DNA of 64,000 nt from Flaveria trinervia (taxonomy: Eukaryota > Streptophyta > Magnoliopsida > Asterales > Asteraceae): NCBI GenBank assembly GCA_025506515.1, contig CM046442.1:12801406-12865405 (forward strand). Direction: 5' to 3'. How positions within the stretch are numbered: position 1 is the stretch's first letter; every line of letters starts with the position of its first letter. Position numbers and translations under genes: made by a program. The notes beneath the pieces were generated by a model. That model had not been told where the DNA came from. It saw nothing but the letters and a program-made list of their open reading frames with translations, and did no database searches. Below, in pieces: positions 22,865 through 34,143 of the stretch.

Positions 22865-24242
22865 ATGGCCGGTGGTAGATCATCTAAAGCATCGCGTGGT
22901 AGAGGTCGTGGTGCTGAACCACGAGTTACGAGAGGGAGGCCTAGGGCCGAAAAGGTGGTTCCTGAAGAACCACAGATCCCTCATCCGGAGGGCGGAGATG
23001 AGAGTGCTAACCTGAGAGCCTCAATGAAGGAGGCGGTTGTGGAGGAAGTGCATCAAGTCATGTAGAAGATCCTACCGTCTGTGGTGACCAAAGTGATAAA
23101 GGTAGTTAGAGAGGGGGAGAGAAGGGAAAGGAGTAGATCTACGGGTGAAAGAAGACAGCCCGAGACTGAGACGGTTCTATCTGATGATGAAGAAGAAGAG
23201 GAAGAAGAAGAGCCTGTGTAGGAGGCGGCACGAGGCTGTAACTATGGGGCATTTCAACGGTGTAAGCCCCCTACTTTCGACGGTAATGGCACTGCTGCTG
23301 CTGCTTACCGATGGGTGAGAGAAATAAAAGTTGTTTTAAATATCAGTGAGTGCCGGGAGGATCAAAAGGTGAATTCGCTGTCCATTCTTTTGTGGACTCG
23401 GCTCTGTGCTGGTGGGACAATATAGTCCAAGCCGAGGGTAGTCGAGTAATCGGGAGGATGAGATGGTCTGAACTGAAGAAGTTAGTGATTGAAGAGTTTT
23501 GCCCTCACCGGGAAATGGATAAAGTTGAAAGAGAATTCCTGCAACTAGAGGCGGGAACCATGACACACCAATAGTATACCACCAAATTCAACGAGATGGC
23601 ACGTCTGGTGCCGGATCAGGTGACACCTCTTTCACGGAAGATTAAGAGGTACATTCAGGTTTGCCAGCGGACATTCGCAGGCATATGATCGCCGCCCAAC
23701 CGAGCACGTTTAGGTCGGTGGTGGATTTGGTAGGGATGTTATATGATGAGAGGGCTGTAGTGGTGGTGGCTGAAGGTAGCAAGAAGGGTGGAGGTGATCG
23801 AAACTGGAATGGGAAGAGGTTTGGTCGGGGTGGTGCCTCGACGGGTAACAAGAAGTCAAGGGTGGACGACCGTCGTATGGTCGCGTCGGGTGCGGGTATG
23901 AAGAAGTGTGGTAGGTGTGGGAGAGAGCATAGTGAGGAATGTAGGATTGGGTCGAGCTTGTGCTTTAAATGTGGGAAGGCGGGGCACATGGCAAGGGACT
24001 GTCATATGGTCCGGTGCTTTAACTGTGATGAAGTGGGTCACATAAGTAAGGATTGTAAGAAGCTGAGGGTTGAGGGTTCCGGGGCGAAGAAGACGGGAGG
24101 TGAAGGACCGAGGGCGAGCGCCAGTGCATTCATGATGACACAGGAGGAAGCTAGGACGGAACCTGATGTCGTGTTCGGTACGTTTCTGGTGAACCAAACT
24201 TTAACTTCTGTGTTATTTGATTCAGGTGCCAGTAAAAGTTTT
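22865..24242 (+). pseudogene. Gypsy gag and start of protease
   Basis: The frame starts M-A-G-G-R at 22865. An R/G-rich and acidic N-terminus leads to the retrotransposon gag domain (K-P-P-T-F-D-G-N-G near 23265, then W-W-D-N). Zinc knuckles follow: a C-x2-C segment near 23907 and two CCHC knuckles at about 23961-24002 and 24015-24056. The protease begins with the catalytic F-D-S-G-A-S just before the break at 24242. Stops at 23063, 23219 and 23572 and a frameshift near 23370 disable it. A solo LTR then splits the protease a few residues after its catalytic aspartate. Confidence 0.88.
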
Positions 24243-25022
24243 TGCAGGAACGTTTAAGGGTTTGAACACAATTACAACACAACAATACAAAGAGAAGAAT
24301 ATCTAAACTCTAATCAACAGTAAACTGGGTTAACCAAGAGTGATACAAAGAACACAAGTAAAGCAAGAGACAGAACAGGAGAATATGATTTTCAAGGATG
24401 TAGTATATTGCTTTCTCAAGTTCTTTTACAAGTGTTACAAAGTATATCAAAGATACAAGAAACTTGAAATACTTATACTACAACCTACAGCTGGCTATAC
24501 TATGAAAGCCAGCTGGATACAATTGACTAGACACTAACAAAATCAATTGTAGATATCTGCCTTTTGACCTTGTGACTATGACATGCCATAGCTCACATCC
24601 TTATACATTAAAAAAAGGATAAAGTACATAAAGTGGAAAGTTTCAGACTCAAGACCTCAATGTACAGTTACCAAAAGCATGGACCTTTTCACCAACTCTT
24701 GTAAGTTGGTGACTTATCAGAGATGCAGCGGAAAAGGTGCTTTATGGAACAGTACATCAGATAAAGCATGTGTACTAAAAGTCTTCGGAAGAAATCTGTC
24801 TTCATAGGGTGAAGCTTCGGAAGACTTTGTCTCTTGAAGCTTCGGAAGACTTCATGTTTAGCTTCGGAAGATATTGGTCTTGGCTTCGGAAGATTTTACA
24901 CTTAGAATGTTTTCTAATGTATTGTGTAAAACTTCCGAAGCATTCTTCACTTCAGTACTTAGTGCATGTTGCTGAGACACTTTGGATGTTTTGGGTTGCA
25001 TCAGACTTAAGGAATCCTTACA
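24243..25022 (-). mobile_element. Solo LTR of the element C family
   Basis: It starts TGCAGGAACG and ends CCTTACA, and is flanked on both sides by GTTTT (24238-24242 and 25023-25027). It is about 780 bp and clearly related to the element C LTRs, including their AGCTTCGGAAGACTT-type repeated words near the right side. No internal region remains, so it arose by LTR-LTR recombination. It interrupts the Gypsy protease. Confidence 0.9.
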
Positions 25023-26914
25023 GTTTTATTTTTGCTGCTTTCTGTGCTAAGCTGCCTGTTAGTAGTAGACGTGTTGATGCGCTCTTCGATGTAGAAACTG
25101 CCATAGGTAAGCCTACCAGGATCTCTGAAATGATAGAGAACTGTGATGTGGAGCTAGAACGTTATAAGTTTCCTGTTAGACCGTTCGTGATGACCCTAGG
25201 TGGTTTCGATTTGGTTCTTGGGATGGATTGGTTGGCGGACTCCGAGGCGAACATTGTGTGTCACAAGAAGATGATTCGTTTGACAGCGCCTGACGGGAGT
25301 TTGGGAACTGTTTATGGGGATCGGGTTTCTACGATCCCGAATGTAATCTCAATGGCGGTGGCGGGAAAGTGTATGAGGCGTGGATGTAGCGCCTACTTGG
25401 CTTATGTAAAGGATGTGGATACACCAACACCACAACTATCCGATGTACCGGTGGTGTGTGACTTTCCAGACGTGTTTCCAGAAGACTTACCGGGACTGCC
25501 ACCGGATCGCGAGATCAAGTTCCAGATTGATCTGATACCGGGTGCCCAACTTGTTGCCAAGGCACCGTATCGGTTGGCTCCGACGGAGATGAAATAATTG
25601 ATGGAGCAGTTGCAAGAGCTGCTTGATAAGGGGTACATTTGACCGAGTATCTCTCCTTAGGGTGCTCTGGTCCTGTTTGTGAAGAAGAAAGACGGTAGTA
25701 TGAGGATGTGTATTGACTACCGTGAGCTGAACAAGTTAACGATCAAGAACCGATACCCCTTACTGAGATAGATGATTTGTTTGATCAGCTTCAAGGTGCT
25801 AATTGGTTTTCAAGGATAGACCTTCGATCTGGTTACCATCAGTTGAAGGTGAAGGAGCAAGACATCCCTAAAACAGCTTTCTGCACACGTTATGGTCACT
25901 ACGAGTTTCTTGTAATGTCTTTTGGATTGACCAATGCGCTAGCTGCTTTTATGGATTTGATGAATTGAGTGTGTCGGCTGATGTTGGATAAATCAATGAT
26001 TGTGTTTATTGATGATATCCTGATTTATTCAAAGAATGAAGAGGAGCATGCCGGTCACATTCGGGAGGTTCTGGAGACGCTAAGAAAAAAGAAGTTGTAC
26101 GCCAAGTTCTCCAAGTGTGCATTTTGGTTGCGCGAAGTTCAGTTCTTGGGTCATGTGGTGAATCTCGATGGATTATAGTAGACCCGACAAAGGTGGAGGC
26201 AGTGATGCAATGGAAGTCCCCAAAGACGGCATCCGAGATTCATAGCTTTTTGGGTTTGGGGGGCTACTATAGGAGATTCATTCAAGACTTCTCCAAGATC
26301 GCTTCTCTACTAACTAAGTTGACCCGGAAGGATGTGAAGTTTGTATGGGGTCAGGCTCAAGAGAAGGCATTTGATGAATTAAAGGCGAGATTGACTCAAG
26401 CTCTTGTTCTGTCACTACCCGATGGAAGCGAAGACCTGGTGGTTTATTCTGATGGTTCCTATTCGGGATTGGGGTGTGTGTTAATGCAGAGAGTAAAGGT
26501 TATAGTTTATGCATCCCGACAGTTGAAGGTTCATAAGGTCACCTACCCTACTTACGACTTGGAGCTAGCAGTTGTGGTCTTTGCACTAAAGATTTGGAGG
26601 CACTATCTTTACAGGACGAAGTGCACCATTTTCACTGACCACAAGAGCTTGAAGTACTTCTTTGAGTAGAAAGATCTGAACATGAGACAGAGGCGATGGC
26701 TGGAGCTTATAAAGGACTATGATTTTGAGATCCATTACCATCCGGGTAAGGCCAACGTGGTGGCTGATGCCCTTAGTCGGAAAGAGAGGCCCGAGCCGAT
26801 TCGGATCAAAGCATATCAGCTGATCATGACCTATGACGTGATGAAGCAAGTCAAAGAGTTTCAAGATGAAGCACTAAAAGAGGATCATCTTAACTCTGAG
26901 AGAATGAGAGGTCT
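25023..26914 (+). pseudogene. Gypsy protease end, reverse transcriptase and RNase H
   Basis: After the solo LTR the protease resumes (G-G-F-D-L-V-L-G-M-D-W-L near 25200). RT follows with F-P-E-D-L-P-G-L-P-P (near 25475), C-I-D-Y-R-E-L-N-K-L (near 25710), the catalytic F-I-D-D-I-L-I-Y (near 26005) and F-L-G-L-G-G-Y-Y-R-R-F (near 26250). RNase H shows V-Y-S-D-G-S (near 26440) and F-T-D-H-K-S-L-K-Y, then the A-D-A-L-S-R tail (near 26765). Stops near 25595, 25640, 25965, 26175 and 26667 and frame changes show it is inactive. It is cut at 26914 by element D. Confidence 0.92.
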
Positions 26915-27579
26915 TGTTAGGACCTGGTATTTGAACGAAATACCTAATGATTAGCGTGTAAACCAGATCAAATAGTGCGGAATCCTATTTGATTGGCGAT
27001 CCAATCAGTGAGAACACGCGAAGAATCAATAAAGAATTGAAACTAACATTAGAATCGATTGGAAATTGATCTAATGTGTCCTATGAACTTGAAGAACGAA
27101 TTGGGAGGCTTCTGGACGGCTAGGGTACGTCTGGAATTGTAGGGAATGAATGCTCTCGTTTTTCACGAATTAGATTGTATTTATAGGTTAGTATTTGTTC
27201 ATTCGGGCGACTGGACCATAAGCATGATTCAGTCGTGCGATTGAACCATGCAGATGATGTCATGACTGAGTGTTCAGTCGTGCGACTGAGTCAATCTTAT
27301 GAAGTTATTCATGCGTGTGGTCCATTTGTATGGGCCATTCGCATGAGAACTTCATTATGTTAAGTTTGAATGTATTAATTAATAAACATTATGTGTAACC
27401 ATTCACACAACTACTATCCTAATTCACCAATTCAATATCTACTCATTAATGAAATATTAGTCATTACGAATTACAAAAAATCAATATCATTTCATTAATC
27501 ATATCAAATTACATCAAAATCAGATAAATAAGATCTATTACATTTCATATCATGATCTAGGGACATACATGTATCAACA
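26915..27579 (-). repeat. Element D 3' LTR
   Basis: 665 bp; in plus orientation it starts TGTTAGGACC and ends GTATCAACA. The minus strand carries a TATA-like CTATAAATAC (near 27178-27190). The segment 27200-27350 has short inverted words such as TCAGTCG..CGACTGA (27274-27289). A purine tract (minus strand) lies at 27580-27593. Confidence 0.92.
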
Positions 27580-27696
27580 AACTCCCCATTGGACCTAGAT
27601 CTCTCTAATGTCTTGTTTTCTGCATCACCTCCGCATATTTCTTGTACTTGTCCTCTTTTGTGACTCCCGCGTGAATCTCAAACGCGAAGCAGAGCC

Positions 27697-30600
27697 TTAT
27701 GACATTTTGGAACTAGAGGGCTTGTACAATATCTTGCGTATCATAGAATAATGGCCACTTGTATAGCGTGTAGACATCTTTTTCTGACAAGTTGGTAAGC
27801 CACATTGGTCGAATACCCTGATCGTATCCATTTGGCCTTCCTTGTTTAGGACTATGACCGCTTCTGCTATTCTCCAATCGTAGTACCACCACCTAAAGTG
27901 TGGAGTGAAGTCCTGTGGCATTTCCCTGAGTGGGATTCTTGACATTGTGCGCGGAGGACTCCACCTCAACACTATCTTCGGCTTTCCAGTAATGGCATCA
28001 ATCTCAGACCTTCTGATATACCTTGTAGGCTGTTGAGGTCTGAAGTTAACCCACCTGGTGTGGTACTCCTTCTTTAGGGCAGCCTCGAACCAGCCTGACA
28101 TCTTCCTCGGGTCAGCATACAAAAGCTTTAGTTTGGCCAGCTGGTTGAGCTCAAAACCTGGTAGAGTCTTCAGATCATGTGGGAATCTGAAGTACTCTAT
28201 GTCCTTTTCTCTCTTAACTGCATATACATTAAGATCCTCAAAATACGCCCACGCTATGATCCTGCCAGTCACCTTATGATGTTTCTTGACTTTGTAGAGT
28301 TTGGTGTAGGCATCCTGTTTTGGTGTAGTGCGTTGGGCTCTAACTTCTTCAAAACACGCAGCCCACTCAGCCTTTCGAATATCTACATCATCAGTTGAGG
28401 CTTGGGCCGTTTCCTCTACTTTCTCCGACTCTAGCTCCATCTTGTCCAACACCTCAAAAGTATTGCTGACGAGGGATTCACCCAGATTGGGGACCACATT
28501 ACCCTCATTGTCAGCGTACTGAGGGTAGTGCTCGGCAGTGATATCTTCAATCTCGATTTCATCAACATTGTTGAGCTTTTCATCACTAGTCGAGTCGCAT
28601 GTCGGAGCATTCTTCACTATTTCATCTGGATTGAGCTTGAAAATTTCTGCGAGTTGCTCGTTTGATAGGTCGTGAATTATTTCCCCTTCTTCAGGGGTAT
28701 AACTCACCGACCTCCTTACGATCCCTTGCAGATCAAGAATCATTGTTAGCTGAGTCTTGACCTGCTGAAGGGGACCAACATCAAACTCATCCCTTTGGTA
28801 ATTTGGATCTGTTTGATTTACACATTCAACATATCAACCATTAGTAATTCACCAAAACAGAAATACATTAAACTAAATTTAAACATTAAATACATAGATT
28901 ACAATACATGAGTCAAATAAAAAAGTAATTTAGTACAAAAACATCTAATCTTTACTTTCGTCCTGTATCATAGTCTCGTCACTTGGTGGAGCCAAGGAAG
29001 AAGCTGGTTGGTCTTGTATGTGGTGGACCTTCTTTCTTGACCTGAAGCAGAGGCCGATGCAGCTGCATCTCCTCCTGATGTATCATCATCATCCTTCTCC
29101 TCTGTCCTTCAGTCCCCTCATCCTCCCCTGTCTCATCTGTTGGAGCATATATAGTCATATATAGTGTGTCCGTCGCTTGTTGAATAGTCTAGGCTTAATG
29201 TAATACACCTGATATGTTGTAAACACATGAAACTGGGTCATTCGTAGGAGCATATCGAATGAGACTCAATCGTATGACTGAGCCTTGTAAGGACCAGCTG
29301 TGCGACTGAGAGATGCGTTTGGGACATTCGTAAGACTGAACCATAAGAATGTTCCAGTCGTACGATTGAACCATACGCATGGTCCAGTCATACGATTGGA
29401 CCAGACACATGGTCCAATCGCACGAATGGCCCAGTCGCATCTAATATGGTCGAGGCCTATATATACCAGTTTTAATGTGTAGAGAGATTAGGGTTGAGAG
29501 AGGAGTCTGCCCGAGAGCCTAGGGCTACCGGATGAGAGGGGAGATCATGCTCGATCTCCCCTTGCCAAGAGTCTTGATTCTTATGTTGTAACGAACTTGT
29601 AATCGTTAGGTTTATCAATGAAACCATTCAATTATAGTTCGTGTTATTGTTTGACTTTTGGTTTGTGCTGTTGTTTATCCTTCCGTTAAGAACATGCTCG
29701 ATGTTTACCGATCTAGCGACTTCACATCATCATCTCATCATCACTTTCATCATCATCATCATCATCTCTGTCTCCCTCTTTGATCTTCAAGGGCTCTTCC
29801 TTAGATCCTTTTAACTTTAACATGATTGTCTCTTCTTCGCCTTCTCCAACTCTTCTATCTTCCTATTTGATGTGACACTATGTGCTTGGAGTTGGGCTAT
29901 CTCAAGGCTCTGAGCAGCCATCTGTTGGGCCTGCTCCTTTATCACTCTTGCCTGCTCTTCGATCTGGTGAGACTGAGCAGCAGTAAGATCAGCAAGCTGA
30001 CGGATCTGAGCCGCCTTCTCCTCATCTGCTGCTAACAGGCGCATCACCGTCCTGTTGAGCGCAGACAGTTGTTCCTCTACCCCAATTGGAGGTAGAGGTG
30101 ATACATATGGATGAGATGGATGGGCTGAGGATCCAGCTTGGTGGGTAGCAGTGGTGGTGGTTGCTGTAGTGAAGATGGGTCTGTGAAATGGTGGAGGTGA
30201 TGTGGGAGTGAAAGATATGGTGGTAGATGGATCTGTACAGTGGTGGGGAGTGATGGTGGTAGTAGTAGCTGTGGTGGCTGTGGCTGTGGAAGTGGTTGTG
30301 GTGGCGTGGCTGTGGAAGTGGTTGTGGTGGTGGCTGTGATGGTAACAAAGGTGAGTCGTCTTTTCTTCTTTTCTGACCATGGGCTTGAGCCATCCGTTCC
30401 TCCTCGTTCCCGTTGAGGTGGATGCTCCCCCTACAACCCTACTAGCTGGCTCCGGTACATAACTCGGATCCGTGGCTGTCTCTCCTGAGTCTCGTGGGCG
30501 TTCACCAACCACCCTTAGCCCATGTTCTGTGGGAACAACCTTGCTTCCACAGTCCGTGTTAAGGGCTCCTCTTCCGACCCTCATCCTCCTCACCAGGAAC

Positions 30601-31647
30601 AAAATCCTGATGGAAACCAGCAGACTCAGTTCCATCGTGGATGGATGGTGGAGATGGTATATCAGTGGTAGTGGCCCTAGATGTGGGGCATGTATCTCTC
30701 ACCATCACCACTGTCATCATCATGTCGTCGGCGGGTAGAGCAATCTGCTCAACATCAGAATCACTGTCGTCGTGGTGCCACTTCCTCCTGTCTGGCACCA
30801 CATAGTTCTCACGGGCCAGATGCCCAAACAATCTCCTGACTGGGGGTTTTACCTGCTTTCCCCTGTATACCTTCATCCGGCCTAAGATAGTATCATCCAT
30901 TACCTCAAGCACTACCGCATCATCCTTCTCCTTTGGCAGGGAGGGGAGCTTCTGGTCTATTATCATTTGCATAAATCGGGGGTATATGCAGAAGCCCTCC
31001 TTTCCTTTCCCCTCAATGTTCTCCACCAAGTAGGTGAAGATCATCTTGGAGAAGCTGAACGGATGGTTCAGCACCAAGAAAACAAAAGCGTTCTGGATCT
31101 GGTCAGACAACTCATCAAAACCTCCCTTTCTGGACGCTATGCATTTCAGCAATATCTGAGCAAGGTACTTCAGCTGTGGACAGAGGTTGCTTTTGTTGAG
31201 CACCCCCGTATTGATATCCCCAGCGTACTTGGCTCGAAGGAAACATCCTCTGACAGTAAGGGGATGTAATTTAGTAGGACAGTCAGCATCGTCCCCCAAC
31301 TGTAACACAGTCCTCAGATCCTCCTCTGTGATAGCTATAGCCTTTCCAAAGATAGTACCTCTGATACAGTGAGGCTCAGATGATCGATAAACAATTGCAC
31401 CTTCCCAGAAGGCCTGCTGAATCGACCGATAAGGTGTACATGGAGCAGATATAGCGTGTGCAATCCTCGATCTCTGAGGAAGGTTATAATGCCTGAGAAG
31501 TCCGAAGCATTTCTGGATGTGAGATCCAGATGAGCACAAATATTGTGCTTCGTACTCATTGTCCAACGGCTGGCCATCTGTTACACAAGGAAAGTAAACA
31601 TTAGTACCCATTGTTAAGAATGTCATGAAACACTTGGACTTGAACAT
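27697..31647 (-). pseudogene. Element D post-pol accessory protein (split)
   Basis: A long minus-strand frame of unknown function lies between pol and the 3' LTR. Order: an N-terminal globular domain (31647 to about 30750) with L-Q-L-G-D-D-A-D-C-P and C-I-Y-P-R-F-M-Q-M; a linker rich in H, T, S and P (about 30350-30090); a coiled coil with heptad Q/A/L repeats (about 30050-29840); an acidic D/E stretch; then a C-terminal domain of about 348 residues (28743-27697) with R-I-I-A-W-A-Y and V-K-R. A frameshift lies near 30600, and a solo LTR (29138-29726) interrupts the acidic region. The same motifs occur in element B, so the frame is conserved as protein. I see no signal peptide, membrane span, catalytic site or zinc knuckle. 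It might be an env-position or movement/assembly protein, but that is inference. Confidence 0.8.
29138..29726 (+). mobile_element. Solo LTR inside the element D accessory frame
   Basis: It starts TGTTGGAGCATA and ends GACTTCACA, with TCATC on both sides (29133-29137 and 29727-29731). The plus strand has a TATA-like CTATATATACC near 29455. It carries an array of GTCGTACGATTG / CATACGCATGG-type words (29240-29440), like the element D LTRs, so it is probably a related but shorter family. Confidence 0.88.
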
Positions 31648-34002
31648 AATTCTTTTCTGTCATCCAAATGAGGCTGTGCGACTGGGATTTAGTTATGCGA
31701 ATGACTCCATACATACGACTGAGTGTGCGACTGGACTCATGCGTATGTAGCCTCCTGCGTTTACACCAGTCGTGCGACTGAACTCAATACACATAGTTCA
31801 GTCGTGCGATTACGCTAGTCGCACTCTTAAGTCGTGCGACTGAAGCTCATCAACCTGTCCATTCGCATGTCTTTCTGTCCGCTCAATTCAAATTCAATTT
31901 TTTCACCAATTTTGAGTTTTAAACTTCGTGTCCTGGTACAGTAGACTCGTAATCCATTGGTTTAACAACTAACACCTTTAATTTCATTTGTTTACGTCGT
32001 TTAGTTGGGGTATTTTGCCACACAAGACATGGTTTTTCTAAAGAATCCGATTGTTCATAATTAGTGGCAAATTGAATGATTTGATAGAGTTTTGGCACCG
32101 CAGATTACCTGTAGAGTCAATGCAAATGGTTAGTATGTGGGAATTGTGGGTTTGTAGTGATCAAATGAAATTTTGGCAGCGTAACTTTAGTCGTGCTATT
32201 TAGGGTAAGTTTGAGAGTGGTGATTCTCTGCGACCGACTCACTCTCTATTTATACTAACCCTGAATTCAATCGTACGACTGGGCTCATACGCATGTTTCA
32301 TACGGGCGATTGTGCCTCAGTCGTGCGATTGATTCAGTCGCCCCATTCAGTCGTCCGACTGGAGCTCAGTCATGCGACTTACCCATTCGTTCACTCTTAA
32401 ACATCCGATTGGGTCAATCGTATGGGCCATTCGATTGAATGGTCCATTCGTACGAATGGCTCCCATTCATTTGATAAGTACCTTCTAAAGGTCCATTCGT
32501 GAGAATGGGTCATACTTATGACATTTCCTGCATTTCTTACCAATTAAACCCTTTTAACTTTTGAGATTAACATTATGAGCGATTGATCATCTCAGACATG
32601 AACATTTTAACCAATATATTCACTTCACATGTGACTCTTTTAAACACTTTGTCACCTCAGACGTGACTGCATTAAACTTTGAAAACTCATGTGGTCATCT
32701 CAGACATGACCCTTTTAGTAAGTTGATCCTTACCGATTTTCATGATGTAGTCCGGCAAACAAACAAAACTAAAAGACTAAGTGAATAATAATAAAAAACT
32801 AAACTAACGTATCAAAAATAAAAGCTAGTTTTTGGCTTTTTTGAGAGATAATCCTAAGATAGAAATCTATGGGATTTGGTTCCGGAATAGGCAGCTTCAA
32901 CTTAGATTTCCACACCTGGACCAATTCAATTTTGGAATCATACAGGCAAGTCAAATCATTTGGGACTTGTTGTCAAAATCTTTTGATGCTCTTTTCTTGT
33001 TTTCATCCAGAGTCGGTAGCAACCTTCAGGAAATCATACTGGAACTATTAGATTACCACATTGATTTGAACTTTCGAGAATTGCAGCCACAATAATTGTC
33101 AGTATATTTATCCTCTTAAATCCATACACAAACTTTTGACACAGACTGGCGATAGATTTAGGTTTAATTATTTCAACTAACATTTGTGGATCCCACACTT
33201 ATCTGGTAATCAACATTCCTCAGGAGCTTTTGAGCGGTCTACGGTATTTTTACAAGAAGAGACTATCCTTAGAGATTTCAAAGAGAAGCCAATCCTCAGG
33301 TCAGTGCCATCGCACATCAGAGAGGCGGCAAACAACAATGAATTCTAGAATATCTAGGTTATGCTTATCCTCAGGTCAGTGCCATCGCACAGCAGAGAGG
33401 CACACAACCTATCTCCTTGTTAGAGCAGCTTGATTTTATTGCACCGAATGCACCACCAACAACATAAGTCATTCGCTTGATAGCATTTTTCTTTCATTTT
33501 TTTCCGTGCTTTGATCTATTTATGGTCATCCGCATACATTTGTGGCGTTTACTTGCTCATTACCCCTTATTGGAATATTGTTGATTGTGTTAACCAGTGA
33601 TAAGATGGAAGCCCACAGTCAGTTAACAACTTAGTTTGATCTTGAAATCACCAGTCAGCTTCTCATCTATTGTGCTGAATTACCGACATATCATTTGTGA
33701 TCTAGCAACCTCTAGGTCTACTCTCTGTGTGTTACCTTCATAGTTACCAGTATTTCTATCATCTTCCCTTTTTGTATTGCTTAGACTACACAGACTTATA
33801 CTTTGAATTTTGCATCTTTCTAAGTTAAAATTTTAAAGTCCCTCTTGATTTGTTCCTGTGTACTATCATATTCCAAAGGGTTTGAATCGATATCACAGAT
33901 ACGATCTACCTTATATCAGCTTTCCACTCCTTCTCTCTCGTCTCTTTTTTATTTTATTTTATTTTATTTTATTTTTTTATAATGTTACTTGCTGACTTAT
34001 TC
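31648..34002 (-). other. Element D leader between pol and the accessory frame
   Basis: This is non-coding. Arrays of CAGTCGTGCGACTGA-type inverted words occupy about 31670-31870 and 32260-32510. A looser array based on ATCTCAGACATGA occurs at 32600-32715. A direct repeat containing TCCTCAGGTCAGTGCCATCG occurs at about 33295 and 33368. An ATTTT run lies near 33950. The leader ends at the internal purine tract (minus strand, about 34003-34014). Confidence 0.7.
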
Positions 34003-34014
34003 TCCCCCTAAATA
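34003..34014 (-). other. Internal polypurine tract of element D
   Basis: The minus strand reads TTTAGGGGGAGA, 130 bp after the end of pol and far from the true 3' LTR. Extra purine tracts after pol are a known Sirevirus trait. A matching tract (CTTTAGGGGGAG) occurs in element B near 62448. Confidence 0.6.
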
Positions 34015-34143
34015 CTACATCATAACTGGTCTAATTATTTTAGGATTTTAATAAACAGTAGAATACCATGAGTTTAAATGTAACACGACTAAATTAATCA
34101 AATAAAGTAAAATAAAATGAAAGAATTACTAAGCTACATCAGA

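Noticed and set aside
22853..23065. A separate small arginine/glycine-rich protein
   Set aside because: It is the N-terminus of the Gypsy gag, cut short by the stop at 23063; the same frame continues into the gag domain.
32832..33095. Plus-strand open frame in the element D leader
   Set aside because: It is on the strand opposite the element's genes, shows no conserved motif, and lies in repeat-rich leader DNA.
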